Under the pieces are notes generated by a model that had not been told where the DNA came from, did not search any database, and worked only from the letters and a program-made list of their open reading frames with translations. This document shows positions 51,611 through 61,391 of a DNA stretch of 64,000 nucleotides, piece by piece. The stretch lies in contig NWBO01000158.1 of NCBI GenBank assembly GCA_002633275.1, positions 186,001 through 250,000 of the forward strand, written 5' to 3'. Numbering within the stretch: position 1 is the first letter of the stretch; each line of letters opens with the position of its first letter. The position numbers and the translations under genes were made by a program. This DNA comes from Bacteroidales bacterium Phil12. GTDB taxonomy: Bacteria; Bacteroidota; Bacteroidia; Bacteroidales; P3.

Positions 51611-52063
51611 TTGGCGAGCAAAAGTAGCGGAAAATTCAAAGAAACTATTCTCCGCAAAATTGTATTTAAGTGCAATATCGCCGCCAACTACATTATAAAG
51701 TCCGTTATAAAACATATCTCCGCTTATAACAAAATTCTTGCTTGCCTCGTATGATACCCCGACATACATTGCGCCTGCGTTTTTATTTCTCGGGGCTCTG
51801 TCTATCAAATTGTCAGTGGTGTTGATATGGAAAAAATTAGCTCCGACATACAATGTAGTTTTCGGATTTATCTTTCGACTATAATCCACTCCGAAATTAC
51901 TTACGGCAAAATTATTTCCACAAAAATCTCGACCGAATGACATCGAGGAATGTACCATTGTACGCTCGTTTTTTGCGACACCATTTACCAAAGTATCGTT
52001 TTGCTGAGCAAATGAAGTGTTCGCAACAATCAAAACAGCCAATATTGACAATATTTTTTTCAT
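51533..52063 (-). CDS. Small outer-membrane beta-barrel-like protein
   Basis: This 176-residue protein has a signal peptide (ends NTSFAQ) and alternating hydrophobic strands (TTLYVGANFFHI, GAMYVGVSYEASKNFVISGD, DIALKYNFAENSFFEFSATF). The start overlaps the preceding gene's stop by one base (TAATG). The last 26 codons are antisense to the methyltransferase 3' end and end with a terminal Tyr, as an outer-membrane barrel signal might. I cannot tell whether this overlap is native or a sign that the original 3' end was lost. Function unknown. Confidence 0.6.
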   Translation of the reverse strand: MKKILSILAVLIVANTSFAQQNDTLVNGVAKNERTMVHSSMSFGRDFCGNNFAVSNFGVDYSRKINPKTTLYVGANFFHINTTDNLIDRAPRNKNAGAMYVGVSYEASKNFVISGDMFYNGLYNVVGGDIALKYNFAENSFFEFSATFARQLSPTGYHYPVPYGYNDVFHSFILGY

Positions 52064-53049
52064 TACAGTTTCAAATTATGCTTAAATTTATCAAAGAAAA
52101 ATGAAACAGTGAACATAAGAACGTGATGACGTGGAGAAGTCATCGTTTCATGGGAGAAATATTCAAAAGAAGAGCGATAAGGTTCGCCATTCTCCTTGTA
52201 GTACAATCCGTAATTAGGGTGATTAGGATTATTGGCGTGTTCTCTTTCTGCCTTTGCGATATAACGATTTGAAAAATCGTAATCATAATTGTATAACGGC
52301 GTCAAAGAAAACTGGTAATTAACCATAAATTGCAGAGCTTTGTATTCAAAACCCAAACCTAACTGCAAACCGGCGTCAATTCTGTAAGTGCCGTCCGAAA
52401 GAAAAGTATCATCATCGTCCGCCCAATAAACATTGGCACCATGAACGGTAAAATCGCAACCAATCAAGTTATAAATTCCTGCTTCTTCGTCAATGAAAGG
52501 TTGTTGTATGCCTTCATGGAATTTTCTTGGGTTCGCTCCTTCTCCGTAATGGTCGGTAAAATGTGTCATACCCGTAACACCAACGCCTAAGAATGCACCG
52601 GCAGAAAATAATAAGTCAAAATCCTTTACAGGATACTTATAAATAAGTTCTATGGGCAATTGCACGTAATGAGCATTGACATCGACTTCCACTTCTTGCG
52701 ATTGGATTTTGTAACCTTTGGTAGTATAAATCAAACTTGACTGAACAAACCAATGATTAGTCAATTTCAATTGAGCAACCAAGCCTGCATTAAAGCCTAA
52801 TTTGGTTCTCGTATCCGTAATACCGATATATTGTTGAGTTATATCCCAAAATTTTAAGCCGTTCCATATATCCAATCCTTGTGCAGAGGTTAAATCACTT
52901 ACATTAAAGCCTGCACGAAGACCTAAACGGATTTTGTTTCTGTTATCATCAGGACGGCGAATAGCGTTCTCTATATATCTTTGAGCATTGACACTACCCA
53001 TTAGGACAATGAAAGTAAGAATTGCGATGATGTATCTTTTATAATTCAT
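52063..53049 (-). CDS. Outer-membrane beta-barrel protein (PorT-like fold)
   Basis: This 328-residue protein has a signal peptide (ends GSVNAQ). The barrel body is of the outer-membrane beta-barrel type found widely in Bacteroidetes: IRLGLRAGFNVSDL, FNAGLVAQLKLTNHWFVQSSL, YVQLPIELIYKYPVKDFDLL, LFSAGAFLGVG, QFMVNYQFSLTPLYNYD and a final VLMFTVSFFFDKF. It is the first gene of a two-gene operon with the small barrel protein. A TATATTTG -7 element (minus strand, 53076-53069) lies 20 nt upstream. Confidence 0.82.
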   Translation of the reverse strand: MNYKRYIIAILTFIVLMGSVNAQRYIENAIRRPDDNRNKIRLGLRAGFNVSDLTSAQGLDIWNGLKFWDITQQYIGITDTRTKLGFNAGLVAQLKLTNHWFVQSSLIYTTKGYKIQSQEVEVDVNAHYVQLPIELIYKYPVKDFDLLFSAGAFLGVGVTGMTHFTDHYGEGANPRKFHEGIQQPFIDEEAGIYNLIGCDFTVHGANVYWADDDDTFLSDGTYRIDAGLQLGLGFEYKALQFMVNYQFSLTPLYNYDYDFSNRYIAKAEREHANNPNHPNYGLYYKENGEPYRSSFEYFSHETMTSPRHHVLMFTVSFFFDKFKHNLKL

Positions 53050-53118
53050 AGGTTCTAAATTTATTTTGCAAATATAACAAGAAATTTCGTTATAAGAACT
53101 AAAAATCAGATTTTTTTA

Positions 53119-53598
53119 TTACTTCGTTGCGAATTTTATATGATTGAATTTTGAAAGTTCTTCTTGTGTCAAATTCAAATCAAACTTAACTTTCACAGAA
53201 TTAGGTCTGCGTGCAATTATCAAAAGTATCGCCAAAACATCGAATAACAAGCATAACTGCTGTTTGGTAATCATAACCATAATAAAACAAATGATGCAAA
53301 CAACCACATAACACAATACTTGACGAGTATAATATGTTTTGTATTTTACAAGTTTCTGAATTAAATCCACATTATGCAGTTTTTTTATTCTTTTTTTCAA
53401 AAGTTTATCTGAGAATATGACGATTATGACTATTAATACCATTCCAATAATCTCACACACTAAAAAATTCTTTTCATTAACTAATTCGGCATTATCACCT
53501 ATTAAAAACAAGGCAAGTGCAGTAAATACTGTAAAAACTATGGACAAAACCAAGGCTGTAAGCCACGAAATTTTGATTATTTGCAAATATCTTTCCAT
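53119..53598 (-). CDS. Four-TM membrane protein of unknown function
   Basis: This 159-residue protein has about four transmembrane helices, in two pairs: residues 12-33 and 46-63, then a basic loop (KLLKKRIKKLHNVDLIQKL), then 93-110 and 115-130. No family was recognised. It is transcribed on its own, away from rho. Confidence 0.6.
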   Translation of the reverse strand: MERYLQIIKISWLTALVLSIVFTVFTALALFLIGDNAELVNEKNFLVCEIIGMVLIVIIVIFSDKLLKKRIKKLHNVDLIQKLVKYKTYYTRQVLCYVVVCIICFIMVMITKQQLCLLFDVLAILLIIARRPNSVKVKFDLNLTQEELSKFNHIKFATK

Positions 53599-53913
53599 TT
53601 GAGCAAAATATGTAATTTTTATTAGTTTTAGTTTATGTTTCTCTCTAATTGCAATTGGATTATTGTTATAGAGTATTCTGTTTGGAGTGCAAAGTTAAGT
53701 AATTTTTTCATTGTGTAAAGTCGTATCAAGTTTTTTTCAAAAAAAGTTTAATTTTTTTTGTTTTTTATGTTGTGATTGAAAATAAAGTTGTAATTTTGCC
53801 AAAAGTTTTTCCAAATACACTTCACTTTGAATCAAAGAAGTGAATCATTCAATCCCGAAAAACAATTTTGATATATAAAATCACGCAAAACAAATAATTA
53901 ATCATTGCATATT
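53599..53913. other. Intergenic region and rho leader
   Basis: No gene is seen. The right half is the rho promoter and leader of about 110 nt, which has a hairpin TTCACTT/AAGTGAA at 53821-53844 that may act in rho autoregulation (inference). The left half is T-rich. Confidence 0.5.
53770..53798 (+). promoter_or_regulatory. rho promoter
   Basis: TTG (53770-53772) and TAATTTTG (53791-53798) are spaced 18 nt apart. Confidence 0.6.
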
Positions 53914-55758
53914 ATGATGTATAATAAAGCACAACTTGAACAGTTATCTCTACCGGAGTTGAAGGCTATTGCAAAACAAATGGATATACCAAAGACAGCA
54001 CGCTTGACAGATACGCAAGAACTGATATACAAAATTTTGGATTTCCAAGCGATAAACCCTCAAAGCAATGCCTCAGAGACAAATCAAGCACCTACTTTAC
54101 CGACAAAAAGACGCGGCCGCCCTCCTAAGAGCGAACAAAACTCAAAAGAGTCAAATTCCACTGCAAACCCTAACGACAATAAAACAATGCAAGCAAAAAC
54201 CAAGGCTTCCACATCTGCCAATGAGCCAAGAAGTGAAACCGTTGCAAGGCGACCTCGCACACATATAAAACCCAAACCGATAGCAGGTTCAAATGTACAA
54301 AGTGCAAACTCAACAAGCACCGCACCTGCTCCAACAGAAACACTCTCGCAGGCAAAACAACAGATTGTAAAGGATTTGAATGTATCCAAACTTCCCGAAA
54401 CACCGAAAATCGACGAGTTGAATATTCCCGATTTTCAACCAAAACGCACGCCTGTAACGTCAAATATTTTCCCAAAAACCGGAGATAACAAACCTACAAT
54501 CAAAACCAACCAAAATTTGACAAACGCTGACAACAACGCAAGCGATACAACAACTCCGACACCGCAAACTCAAAACTCTTTCACCCCAACACCGACTCCA
54601 ACCACCCAAACAGAGCCTAAGCCGGTGTTGGTATCAGATGTTGAAGGTTTGGTTGAAGCCGAAGGAGTTTTGGAACTTATGCCGGACGGATATGGTTTCT
54701 TGCGTTCTTCCGATTATAATTATCTAAATTCACCGGATGATATTTACATCTCCATTTCACAAGCCAAATTTTTCGCTCTTAAAACCGGCGACACAGTACA
54801 TGGAATGATTCGCCCACCAAAAGAAGGCGAAAAATACTTCCCAATGGTTAATGTAATGAGCATTAACGGCTGCAAACCCGAATCCATAAGAGACCGCATA
54901 CCTTTTGAATATCTTACTCCTTTGTTCCCCGAAGAAAAATTCCGCCTTACAGGACATCAAGCAGAAAGCCTTTCAACTCGTATCATTGACTTATTTACTC
55001 CTATTGGCAAGGGACAACGTGCTATGATTGTCGCTCCGCCGAAAACAGGTAAGACTACTCTTTTGAAGGAAGTTGCTAACGCCATTGCTGCCAACCACCC
55101 GGATGTTTATCTTATCGTTTTGCTTATCGATGAACGTCCCGAAGAAGTTACCGATATGCAACGAACAGTTAATGCAGAGGTTATTGCTTCTACGTTTGAC
55201 GAACCTGCGGAAAGACATGTCAAGATTGCCAATATTGTTTTGGAGAAAGCCAAACGTATGGTGGAATGCGGACACGATGTTGTCATTGTCTTGGATTCCA
55301 TAACAAGACTTGCTCGTGCGTATAACACTGTTGCTCCTGCAAGTGGCAAGGTTCTTTCTGGTGGTGTTGAAGCCAACGCTTTGCAAAAGCCCAAACGCTT
55401 CTTTGGTGCGGCAAGAAATATTGAGAATGGCGGAAGTCTTACAATTATTGCCACCGCTTTGATTGAGACCGGCTCTAAAATGGACGAAGTTATCTTTGAA
55501 GAGTTCAAGGGTACGGGCAATATGGAATTGCAATTGGATAGAAAACTTTCCAACAAGAGAGTTTATCCTGCCGTTGATTTGGTTGCTTCTTCTACAAGAC
55601 GTGATGACTTGTTGCTTTCCGACAACGCTATCAATAGAATGTTAATTCTTCGTAACTATATCGCCGATATGACACCTAACGAGGCTATGGAACTTATCAA
55701 GACCCGTATGGCGGCAACGAGAAACAACGAAGAATTTTTGCTTAATATGAACGGATAA
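53914..55758 (+). CDS. rho: Transcription termination factor Rho
   Basis: This 614-residue hexameric RNA helicase has the N-terminal Rho_N domain ([20 protein letters not shown]), followed by a disordered insertion of about 190 residues rich in Pro, Thr, Asn, Lys. The RNA-binding cold-shock-like domain (about 240-310: [20 protein letters not shown]) and the ATPase domain with Walker [14 protein letters not shown] and Walker [16 protein letters not shown] follow. The ATG at 53914 is used in place of the TTG at 53905. Long insertions in Rho of Bacteroidetes are known. Confidence 0.95.
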   Translation: MMYNKAQLEQLSLPELKAIAKQMDIPKTARLTDTQELIYKILDFQAINPQSNASETNQAPTLPTKRRGRPPKSEQNSKESNSTANPNDNKTMQAKTKASTSANEPRSETVARRPRTHIKPKPIAGSNVQSANSTSTAPAPTETLSQAKQQIVKDLNVSKLPETPKIDELNIPDFQPKRTPVTSNIFPKTGDNKPTIKTNQNLTNADNNASDTTTPTPQTQNSFTPTPTPTTQTEPKPVLVSDVEGLVEAEGVLELMPDGYGFLRSSDYNYLNSPDDIYISISQAKFFALKTGDTVHGMIRPPKEGEKYFPMVNVMSINGCKPESIRDRIPFEYLTPLFPEEKFRLTGHQAESLSTRIIDLFTPIGKGQRAMIVAPPKTGKTTLLKEVANAIAANHPDVYLIVLLIDERPEEVTDMQRTVNAEVIASTFDEPAERHVKIANIVLEKAKRMVECGHDVVIVLDSITRLARAYNTVAPASGKVLSGGVEANALQKPKRFFGAARNIENGGSLTIIATALIETGSKMDEVIFEEFKGTGNMELQLDRKLSNKRVYPAVDLVASSTRRDDLLLSDNAINRMLILRNYIADMTPNEAMELIKTRMAATRNNEEFLLNMNG

Positions 55759-55801
55759 TTAATAATGATGCAAAACACTTTGCAATAAACAAAATAAAAT
55801 T

Positions 55802-57310
55802 ATGAACTCAGAAGAATTATTTAAGAAGATTGTTTCCCACGCAAAGGAATATGGATTTATCTACCCTTCAAGTGATTTGTACGACGGACTTGCTGCTGTC
55901 TATGATTACGGTCCTAATGGTGTGGAACTGAAAAATAATATAAAACAATATTGGTGGCGTTCTATGACGCAGATGCACGAAAACATCGTGGGAGTAGATA
56001 GCGCCATATTTATGCACCCTAAAATTTGGAAAGCCAGCGGACATGTCGATGCTTTCAATGACCCTTTGATTGACAACAAAGACTCAAAGAAACGTTACCG
56101 TGCAGATGTCCTTATCGAAGACCATATCGCCAAAATTGAGGAGAAAATCAATAAAGAAATATCCAAAGCAAAGAAAAGATTTGGCGATAGTTTCAACGAA
56201 GAACAATTCCTTGCCACAAGCGAGAGAGTTAAAGACTACAAACAGCAAATGGAAGATATTCATCAGAGATTTGCCGATTTGATGAACGCTAATGACTTGG
56301 CCGGATTAAAATCTTTGATTGAGGAGTTAGGTATTGTTTGCCCTATTTCTGGAACAAGGAACTGGACTGACGTAAGACAATTCAATTTGATGTTCTCAAC
56401 CAAAATGGGTTCGGTGTCTGACGATAGCGACATAATATATCTAAGACCTGAAACGGCACAAGGTATATTTGTCAATTACCTTAACGTACAAAAAACCAAC
56501 CGTATGAAAATTCCTTTCGGTATTGCACAAATCGGAAAGGCTTTTCGTAACGAGATAGTGGCTCGTCAGTTTATCTTCCGTATGAGAGAGTTTGAGCAAA
56601 TGGAGATGGAGTTCTTCTGCCGTCCGGGTACGGAAATGGAATGGTTTAATTATTGGAAAGAAGAGAGAATGAATTGGCATTTGGCGTTAGGTATTCCTAA
56701 GGAAAAATATCGTTATCACGACCACGAGAAACTTGCTCACTATGCCAACGCTGCAACAGATATTGAGTTTGACTTTCCGTTCGGTTTCAAGGAACTTGAA
56801 GGCATACATTCAAGAACTGACTTCGATTTGAAAAGACATCAAGAGTTTTCGGGCAGAAAGATACAATATTTTGACGCAGAACTTAACGAATCTTACACTC
56901 CTTATTGCGTAGAAACTTCGATAGGATTGGATCGTACATTCTTAGCAGTCTTTTCACACGCATTTAACGAAGAGACTCTGCAAGACGGTTCCTCTCGTAT
57001 CGTATTAAATCTACCAAAGCAGTTGGCACCATACAAAGTAAGCGTTCTGCCATTGGTAAATAAAGACGGACTACCTGAAATGGCACATGGTATCTTCAAC
57101 GATTTGAAATTTAATATGCGTGCCCATTACGAAGAAAAGGACACGATAGGCAAGCGTTACAGAAGACAAGATGCTATCGGCACTCCTTACTGCATAACTG
57201 TGGATAACGATTCGTTGAAAGACAACAGCGTAACCATACGTCTAAGGGACACTATGCAACAAGAAAGAGTCAGCGTTGATAATATCAAATCTTATATCGC
57301 TGCTCACTAA
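55802..57310 (+). CDS. glyS: Glycine--tRNA ligase, homodimeric type
   Basis: This 502-residue class II synthetase is the alpha-2 type. Motif 1 region: YDYGPNGVELKNNIKQYWW; motif 2: FRNEIVARQFIFRMREFEQME; motif 3: GLDRTFLAVFSHAF. The anticodon-binding domain is at the C-terminus (APYKVSVLPLVNKDGLPEMA). It lies 43 nt after rho, possibly co-transcribed, and ends in a strong terminator. Confidence 0.96.
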   Translation: MNSEELFKKIVSHAKEYGFIYPSSDLYDGLAAVYDYGPNGVELKNNIKQYWWRSMTQMHENIVGVDSAIFMHPKIWKASGHVDAFNDPLIDNKDSKKRYRADVLIEDHIAKIEEKINKEISKAKKRFGDSFNEEQFLATSERVKDYKQQMEDIHQRFADLMNANDLAGLKSLIEELGIVCPISGTRNWTDVRQFNLMFSTKMGSVSDDSDIIYLRPETAQGIFVNYLNVQKTNRMKIPFGIAQIGKAFRNEIVARQFIFRMREFEQMEMEFFCRPGTEMEWFNYWKEERMNWHLALGIPKEKYRYHDHEKLAHYANAATDIEFDFPFGFKELEGIHSRTDFDLKRHQEFSGRKIQYFDAELNESYTPYCVETSIGLDRTFLAVFSHAFNEETLQDGSSRIVLNLPKQLAPYKVSVLPLVNKDGLPEMAHGIFNDLKFNMRAHYEEKDTIGKRYRRQDAIGTPYCITVDNDSLKDNSVTIRLRDTMQQERVSVDNIKSYIAAH

Positions 57311-57330
57311 AACACGATTGCATTAAACAT

Positions 57331-57369
57331 AAACAAGGGTTCAAACATTATTGTTTTGAACTCTTGTTT
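57331..57369 (+). terminator. glyS terminator
   Basis: A 15-bp stem (AAACAAGGGTTCAAA, with one G-U pair) has a 9-nt loop, followed by TATTTTTC. It lies 20 nt past the glyS stop codon. Confidence 0.85.
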
Positions 57370-57456
57370 TATTTTTCAAATATATCATATTCCAACATTG
57401 TCAAATATTTCCCTTAAAACAAAAATACATCCTCTAAAAATAATACGACAAACAAT

Positions 57457-57519
57457 AAAAATAATGTTTAACACTATTTTATTAATGTGAGACATTATTT
57501 TATCAGTGTTTAACACTAA
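57457..57519. repeat. 21-bp unit array, 3 units
   Basis: Three units (TAATGTTTAACACTAT, TTAATGTGAGACATTAT, TCAGTGTTTAACACTAA) show the GAGAC core variant between two of the TTTAAC type. They lie downstream of the glyS terminator. Confidence 0.85.
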
Positions 57520-57656
57520 TTTTTTGATAACACTTAATAGAAAAATATTTATAGTATAGATAATTAAAACAAACAATAAAAGCGGTGCTTTTTCAAGCAT
57601 CGCTATAATGTATTGCATATCAAAAAAGATAATAGATAACAATGTTTTATCGTTTA

Positions 57657-57782
57657 TTATCTTAATATTTCTCTTGTGTAATAATGAGAAGATTTGTAAG
57701 CATCACATTTACTCGATTGGCAAGATGACAATCCCATCGCCAAGAAAATTACTGCCAATAAGGCGAACACTACTTTTTTCAT
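57657..57782 (-). CDS. Small lipoprotein, 41 aa
   Basis: This short ORF encodes MKKVVFALLAVIFLAMGLSS followed by a lipobox Cys at residue 21. The mature part is only about 21 residues (QSSKCDAYKSSHYYTREILR). The signal peptide is textbook, and a promoter lies about 140 nt upstream inside the nth gene. It probably is a real small lipoprotein of the kind found in many Bacteroidetes; no family is recognised. It shares an SSK-C spacing with the 52-residue lipoprotein at 15425-15583, though this may be chance. Confidence 0.6.
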   Translation of the reverse strand: MKKVVFALLAVIFLAMGLSSCQSSKCDAYKSSHYYTREILR

Positions 57783-57888
57783 ATCGTATGATTTTTATTT
57801 GTTATTACTCTTATTTATTTTTTCGTTTTTTATACGTTCGCAAGTACCCGCAAATCATTCCAAACCCATAAAAAACGCTCTTTTTTAT

Positions 57889-58557
57889 CTATAACTGATT
57901 TTCCTCAGTTTTTATTTTACGCTGCAAAGTTAAGAAATTTTTACAAACCGACGTCAATTTACATTTTTCACACTCAGGTTTTCTCGCTTTACATACGTAC
58001 CTGCCGAGAAGTATAAGCTGATGATGCAATAGCCCCACGTCTTTTTTATCAATGTTTTTCATCAACTGGTCTTCGGTTTGGCGAACGGTTTTGGCATCGG
58101 TCGTAAGTCCTATTCGCCTCGAAACTCTATGAACATGAGTATCCACAGGCATTTTTGCTTGATGAAAAACTATCGCTGCTATGACATTGGCTGTTTTTCT
58201 GCCCACTCCTTGCAATGTTTGTAAATCATCGACATCGCTCGGCACTATTCCATTAAATTTTTCCACAAGTTTTTTTGAGCAATTCACCAAATACTTCGCC
58301 TTTGAGTTCGGATAAGATATGCTTTTGATATATGGGAAAATTTCTTCGGGAGTTGCTTTTGACATTTCCTCTGCCGTAGGATATTTCTCAAACAAAGCCG
58401 GCGTTATCTCATTAACCCGCTTATCTGTACACTGAGCAGAAAGTATTACGGCTATAAGCAGTTGAAACGTATCGCCATGTACAAGTTCCGTATCCGCATT
58501 GGGAAACATTTCGTTTAAGTATTTTATGGCTAAATCGTATCTTTGTTTTTTTGTCAT
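57889..58557 (-). CDS. nth: Endonuclease III
   Basis: This 222-residue DNA glycosylase/AP lyase removes oxidised pyrimidines. The helix-hairpin-helix is LQGVGRKTANVIAAIVF with the catalytic Lys; the catalytic Asp is in MPVDTHVHRVSRRIG. The 4Fe-4S motif C-x6-C-x2-C-x5-C is visible in CKARKPECEKCKLTSVC. It is followed by a short promoter-like element for the small lipoprotein downstream. Confidence 0.96.
   Translation of the reverse strand: MTKKQRYDLAIKYLNEMFPNADTELVHGDTFQLLIAVILSAQCTDKRVNEITPALFEKYPTAEEMSKATPEEIFPYIKSISYPNSKAKYLVNCSKKLVEKFNGIVPSDVDDLQTLQGVGRKTANVIAAIVFHQAKMPVDTHVHRVSRRIGLTTDAKTVRQTEDQLMKNIDKKDVGLLHHQLILLGRYVCKARKPECEKCKLTSVCKNFLTLQRKIKTEENQL
57925..57956 (-). promoter_or_regulatory. 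Promoter inside nth for the 41-aa lipoprotein
   Basis: On the minus strand, TTG (57956-57954) and TAACTTTG (57932-57925) are spaced 21 nt apart, within the 3' end of nth. Confidence 0.5.
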
Positions 58558-58601
58558 CGTTATTTGATTTTTATTATTAGCTATGTAGAAAAATTTTTTC
58601 G

Positions 58602-59687
58602 TTATTCCTTTTTGAAAACAAAGGTGGTCAAAATCGGATAATGGTCAGAAAAATCCATTTTTGGGGAAGAGTATGATGTGCATTCCAATCTATTTTTGTC
58701 GTACCACACATAATCTATACGATATGCCGGGAAAATTCCGTTGTAAGTGCTGCCGATTCCCGAACCTCTCCTAACAAAAGAGTCTGTATAGATTTTAGAA
58801 AATTTCTTATAAGTATTGGAAAACGGATGGTCGTTGAAATCTCCGCAAATAATAACGGGACGTTGTTGTTTTTCCATTTCAGGCAAAAGAGAACGGATTT
58901 GCTTTGCACGTATTCTGTTGGCATCTATAAGTTTTGAGACAATCTTTTTGGATTGCTTTTCATCGACCTTACCTTTAATGATTTGAGCATAATTTTCTTG
59001 TTCGTCCTTTCCCAACATATACGATGCAAGATGAAGATTATAAACTCTTAAACGAGAATAAGGCGTTTTGATGTCGGCATAAATATAAAGATAATTTTGA
59101 GTATCTTGTTCAAGAACGCTACCGGTGTTGGTCATAGGATATTTTGAGTATATGGCACAATTGGAAACATTATCCCTATGCGAATGATAATAATAAAAAT
59201 GATGATAGCCCAAAGAATCCAAAAGATATTTATGAAAGCCTTTTTTATATGTGATATTAACGTCGTAATCTTGCAAACAAAGAATATCTGCATTAGTCAA
59301 AGTAATGTAATTCAATATAGAGTCGCCCAAAACTTCTTCACCCAAATAATTTTCAGAGTCTTTGTTATGAACAAAATCATGCACGTTATAAGTTAAAACA
59401 GTTATCTCTTCTTTGGTTTGGTCATTGGAAGAAAAATTAACAAATCTTGACACATAATCAAAACCTATGGCTATTGCGACTAATGATAAGATTATATTTC
59501 TTGGCTTCCACACCAACCACAAAACAACAAAAACAACATTGACCACCAACACGAATGGATAAGCATAACCCACCAAAGAAATATATGAAAACATATCCTG
59601 CGGCACAAAAGCTGCTACATAAATTAATAGTAGAAGCATTGCACAGAAAACATTAATGGTGTAAATGATTTTACGAATTATTATCAT
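58602..59687 (-). CDS. Membrane-anchored endonuclease/exonuclease/phosphatase family protein
   Basis: This 361-residue protein has about three N-terminal transmembrane helices (residues 5-27, 37-56, 62-80) and then an EEP domain (about 95-360): VLTYNVHDFV, ILCLQDYDV, LRVYNLHLASYM, VIICGDFNDHPFSNTY, and YRIDYVWYD with a closing DFSDHYPILTTF. This family cleaves phosphodiester or phosphate bonds in nucleic acids, lipids or inositol phosphates; the substrate is unknown. Its start overlaps the upstream DUF4878 gene by 17 bp. Confidence 0.85.
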   Translation of the reverse strand: MIIIRKIIYTINVFCAMLLLLIYVAAFVPQDMFSYISLVGYAYPFVLVVNVVFVVLWLVWKPRNIILSLVAIAIGFDYVSRFVNFSSNDQTKEEITVLTYNVHDFVHNKDSENYLGEEVLGDSILNYITLTNADILCLQDYDVNITYKKGFHKYLLDSLGYHHFYYYHSHRDNVSNCAIYSKYPMTNTGSVLEQDTQNYLYIYADIKTPYSRLRVYNLHLASYMLGKDEQENYAQIIKGKVDEKQSKKIVSKLIDANRIRAKQIRSLLPEMEKQQRPVIICGDFNDHPFSNTYKKFSKIYTDSFVRRGSGIGSTYNGIFPAYRIDYVWYDKNRLECTSYSSPKMDFSDHYPILTTFVFKKE

Positions 59688-60174
59688 TATTGTTCTCAGT
59701 TAAAGTTTCAGCAGTAATATCTTGCGGCATTTGTGTGGTATCGGTTTGAATTTTGGTATGTGTATCCAAAATTTCAGTATTAACATTTTGGGCTTTTGAG
59801 GTATTGAAATTATTTAATCTCCAATTATTGTTTTGTTTTATAAGATCCCAAGTCATTTCTGTTGCATTGCCAAATTCATCGACACACTCCACAGTAGCAA
59901 CGGCTGTTAAGCCGTTTATTTCCACATCTTTCAAATCAATTTTCTTAAAGACGACAAAATTTTTAATATCATCTTTAATTTTTCTCATATCTTGCTTCAT
60001 ATCGCCACTAAACAACGTCCCGATTTCTTTATAATCTCCGTTATTCAATGCTTTGTAAAACGAAGTAACAACATTTTCTATTTTTGCTTGGTCATCATCT
60101 GATGAAGCACAAGATATAAATAATGTTGTTATTAACAATACTATAATCGTCTTTATTACATTCCTTTTTATCAT
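59671..60174 (-). CDS. DUF4878-like lipoprotein
   Basis: This 167-residue lipoprotein has the lipobox TLFISC. The core (about 30-125) resembles the NTF2-like DUF4878 fold: VVTSFYKALNNGDYKEIGTLF and VDEFGNATEMTWDLIKQNNNWRL. The C-terminus is low-complexity (Asn/Thr/Asp). It overlaps the EEP gene, so the two are probably co-transcribed. A -7 element TACTTTTG lies on the minus strand at 60201-60194. Confidence 0.8.
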   Translation of the reverse strand: MIKRNVIKTIIVLLITTLFISCASSDDDQAKIENVVTSFYKALNNGDYKEIGTLFSGDMKQDMRKIKDDIKNFVVFKKIDLKDVEINGLTAVATVECVDEFGNATEMTWDLIKQNNNWRLNNFNTSKAQNVNTEILDTHTKIQTDTTQMPQDITAETLTENNNDNNS

Positions 60175-60189
60175 AAGATGGTATTTTGT

Positions 60190-60221
60190 TTTGCAAAAGT
60201 AATATATTTGCAGTAATTTTG
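60190..60221 (+). promoter_or_regulatory. yggS promoter
   Basis: TTTG (60190-60193) and TAATTTTG (60214-60221) are spaced 20 nt apart. It overlaps the divergent DUF4878 promoter. Confidence 0.65.
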
Positions 60222-60247
60222 CAGTCGTTAAAACAAAAAATTAAAAA

Positions 60248-60928
60248 ATGAACATTCAACAAAGTATAGAAAACATCAGAAAAGAAATTCCAGAAAACGT
60301 AACATTGATTGCCGTTTCCAAAACCAAACCTAACGAAGATTTGATGCAGGCTTATGATTGCGGACAAAGAATTTTCGGCGAGAACAAGGCTCAGGAGATG
60401 AAACAAAAGCATATTGATTTACCAAAAGACATTCTTTGGCATTTCATCGGGCATCTGCAAGAAAACAAAATCAAATATATCATCGACTATGTCACAATGA
60501 TTCATTCCATTGACTCATTGAAATTATTGCAACAAGTCAATAAACACGCTGCAAAAGTAAATAGAATTGTGGATTGCTTGTTTGAGATTGATATTAATAA
60601 CGAAGAAAGTAAATTCGGATTATCGGAAAACGAGGTAAAGGATATTTTGAATAGCGAAGAGTTCAAAGAATTAAACAATGTTCGTATTTGCGGTGTTATG
60701 GGTATTGGCAGTATTACCGACGACAGAGAAATAACTCGCAAAGAGTTCAAAAACTTGAAAAACATCTTCATTTCATTAAAAAACGATTTCTTTGAAGACA
60801 AGCCTTACTTTAAGGAAATATCTATGGGTATGACTCACGATTATGATATCGCAATACAAGAAGGTGCAACATTGATTCGTATCGGCAGCAAGATTTTTGG
60901 TGCAAGAAATTACACCAAAGTTGAATAA
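60248..60928 (+). CDS. YggS-family PLP homeostasis protein
   Basis: This 226-residue single-domain PLP-binding protein (TIM barrel) has the PLP lysine in LIAVSKTKPNEDL near residue 24, then FGENKAQEMKQKH, WHFIGHLQENK, CGVMGIGSI and the C-terminal SMGMTHDYDIAIQEGATLIRIGSKIFG. It balances vitamin B6 and amino-acid pools in other bacteria. Confidence 0.94.
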   Translation: MNIQQSIENIRKEIPENVTLIAVSKTKPNEDLMQAYDCGQRIFGENKAQEMKQKHIDLPKDILWHFIGHLQENKIKYIIDYVTMIHSIDSLKLLQQVNKHAAKVNRIVDCLFEIDINNEESKFGLSENEVKDILNSEEFKELNNVRICGVMGIGSITDDREITRKEFKNLKNIFISLKNDFFEDKPYFKEISMGMTHDYDIAIQEGATLIRIGSKIFGARNYTKVE

Positions 60929-60963
60929 ATATTAAAACCAAACTTTATTTTGGAGTAATTTAG

Positions 60964-60990
60964 TTGTTTTATTTTTTTTTACTAACTTTG
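60964..60990 (+). promoter_or_regulatory. Promoter of PUR-family gene
   Basis: TAACTTTG (60983-60990) lies 25 nt before the start codon. A possible TTG lies 16 nt upstream of it, which is shorter than usual. Confidence 0.45.
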
Positions 60991-61015
60991 CAAACTCAAT
61001 TAAGATAATAAAGAA

Positions 61016-61345
61016 ATGGAAAATAGAGAAGACAGAAGCAGTAGAGATGTTTATTCCAAATCTCTAAGAGCAGGGAAAAGAACTTATTTCTTTGATGTTA
61101 AGAAGACAAAAAATAACGAAAAGTATCTTGTAATCACAGAAAGCAAGAAACAATTCAACGAACAAAGTGGTGAATTTGATTATGACAAACACAAAATATT
61201 TTTGTATAAAGAAGATTATGACAAATTCGCCAATATGCTTGAAAATATGATTGAATACATCAAGACAGGCATTCCTTTGAAAGAAGAAATTGAACAAATT
61301 CGCAGAGATAACACTTCTAACGACGATATTGTAAGCAATTATTAA
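61016..61345 (+). CDS. PUR-family (DUF3276) nucleic-acid-binding protein
   Basis: This 109-residue protein matches the bacterial PUR-alpha-like family: VYSKSLRAGKRTYFFDVK, LVITESKKQF and HKIFLYKEDYDKFANML. The family binds single-stranded DNA and RNA. It has its own promoter and lies 46 nt before parA. Confidence 0.9.
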   Translation: MENREDRSSRDVYSKSLRAGKRTYFFDVKKTKNNEKYLVITESKKQFNEQSGEFDYDKHKIFLYKEDYDKFANMLENMIEYIKTGIPLKEEIEQIRRDNTSNDDIVSNY

Positions 61346-61391
61346 ATTTTTATTAAACACCAATAATTTAATTACACTTAAAATTTTAATA

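Noticed and set aside
57385-57642. 85-codon minus-strand ORF.
   Set aside because: It reads through a 21-bp array; the heptads LVLNTDKI and IVLNIIF come from the repeats.
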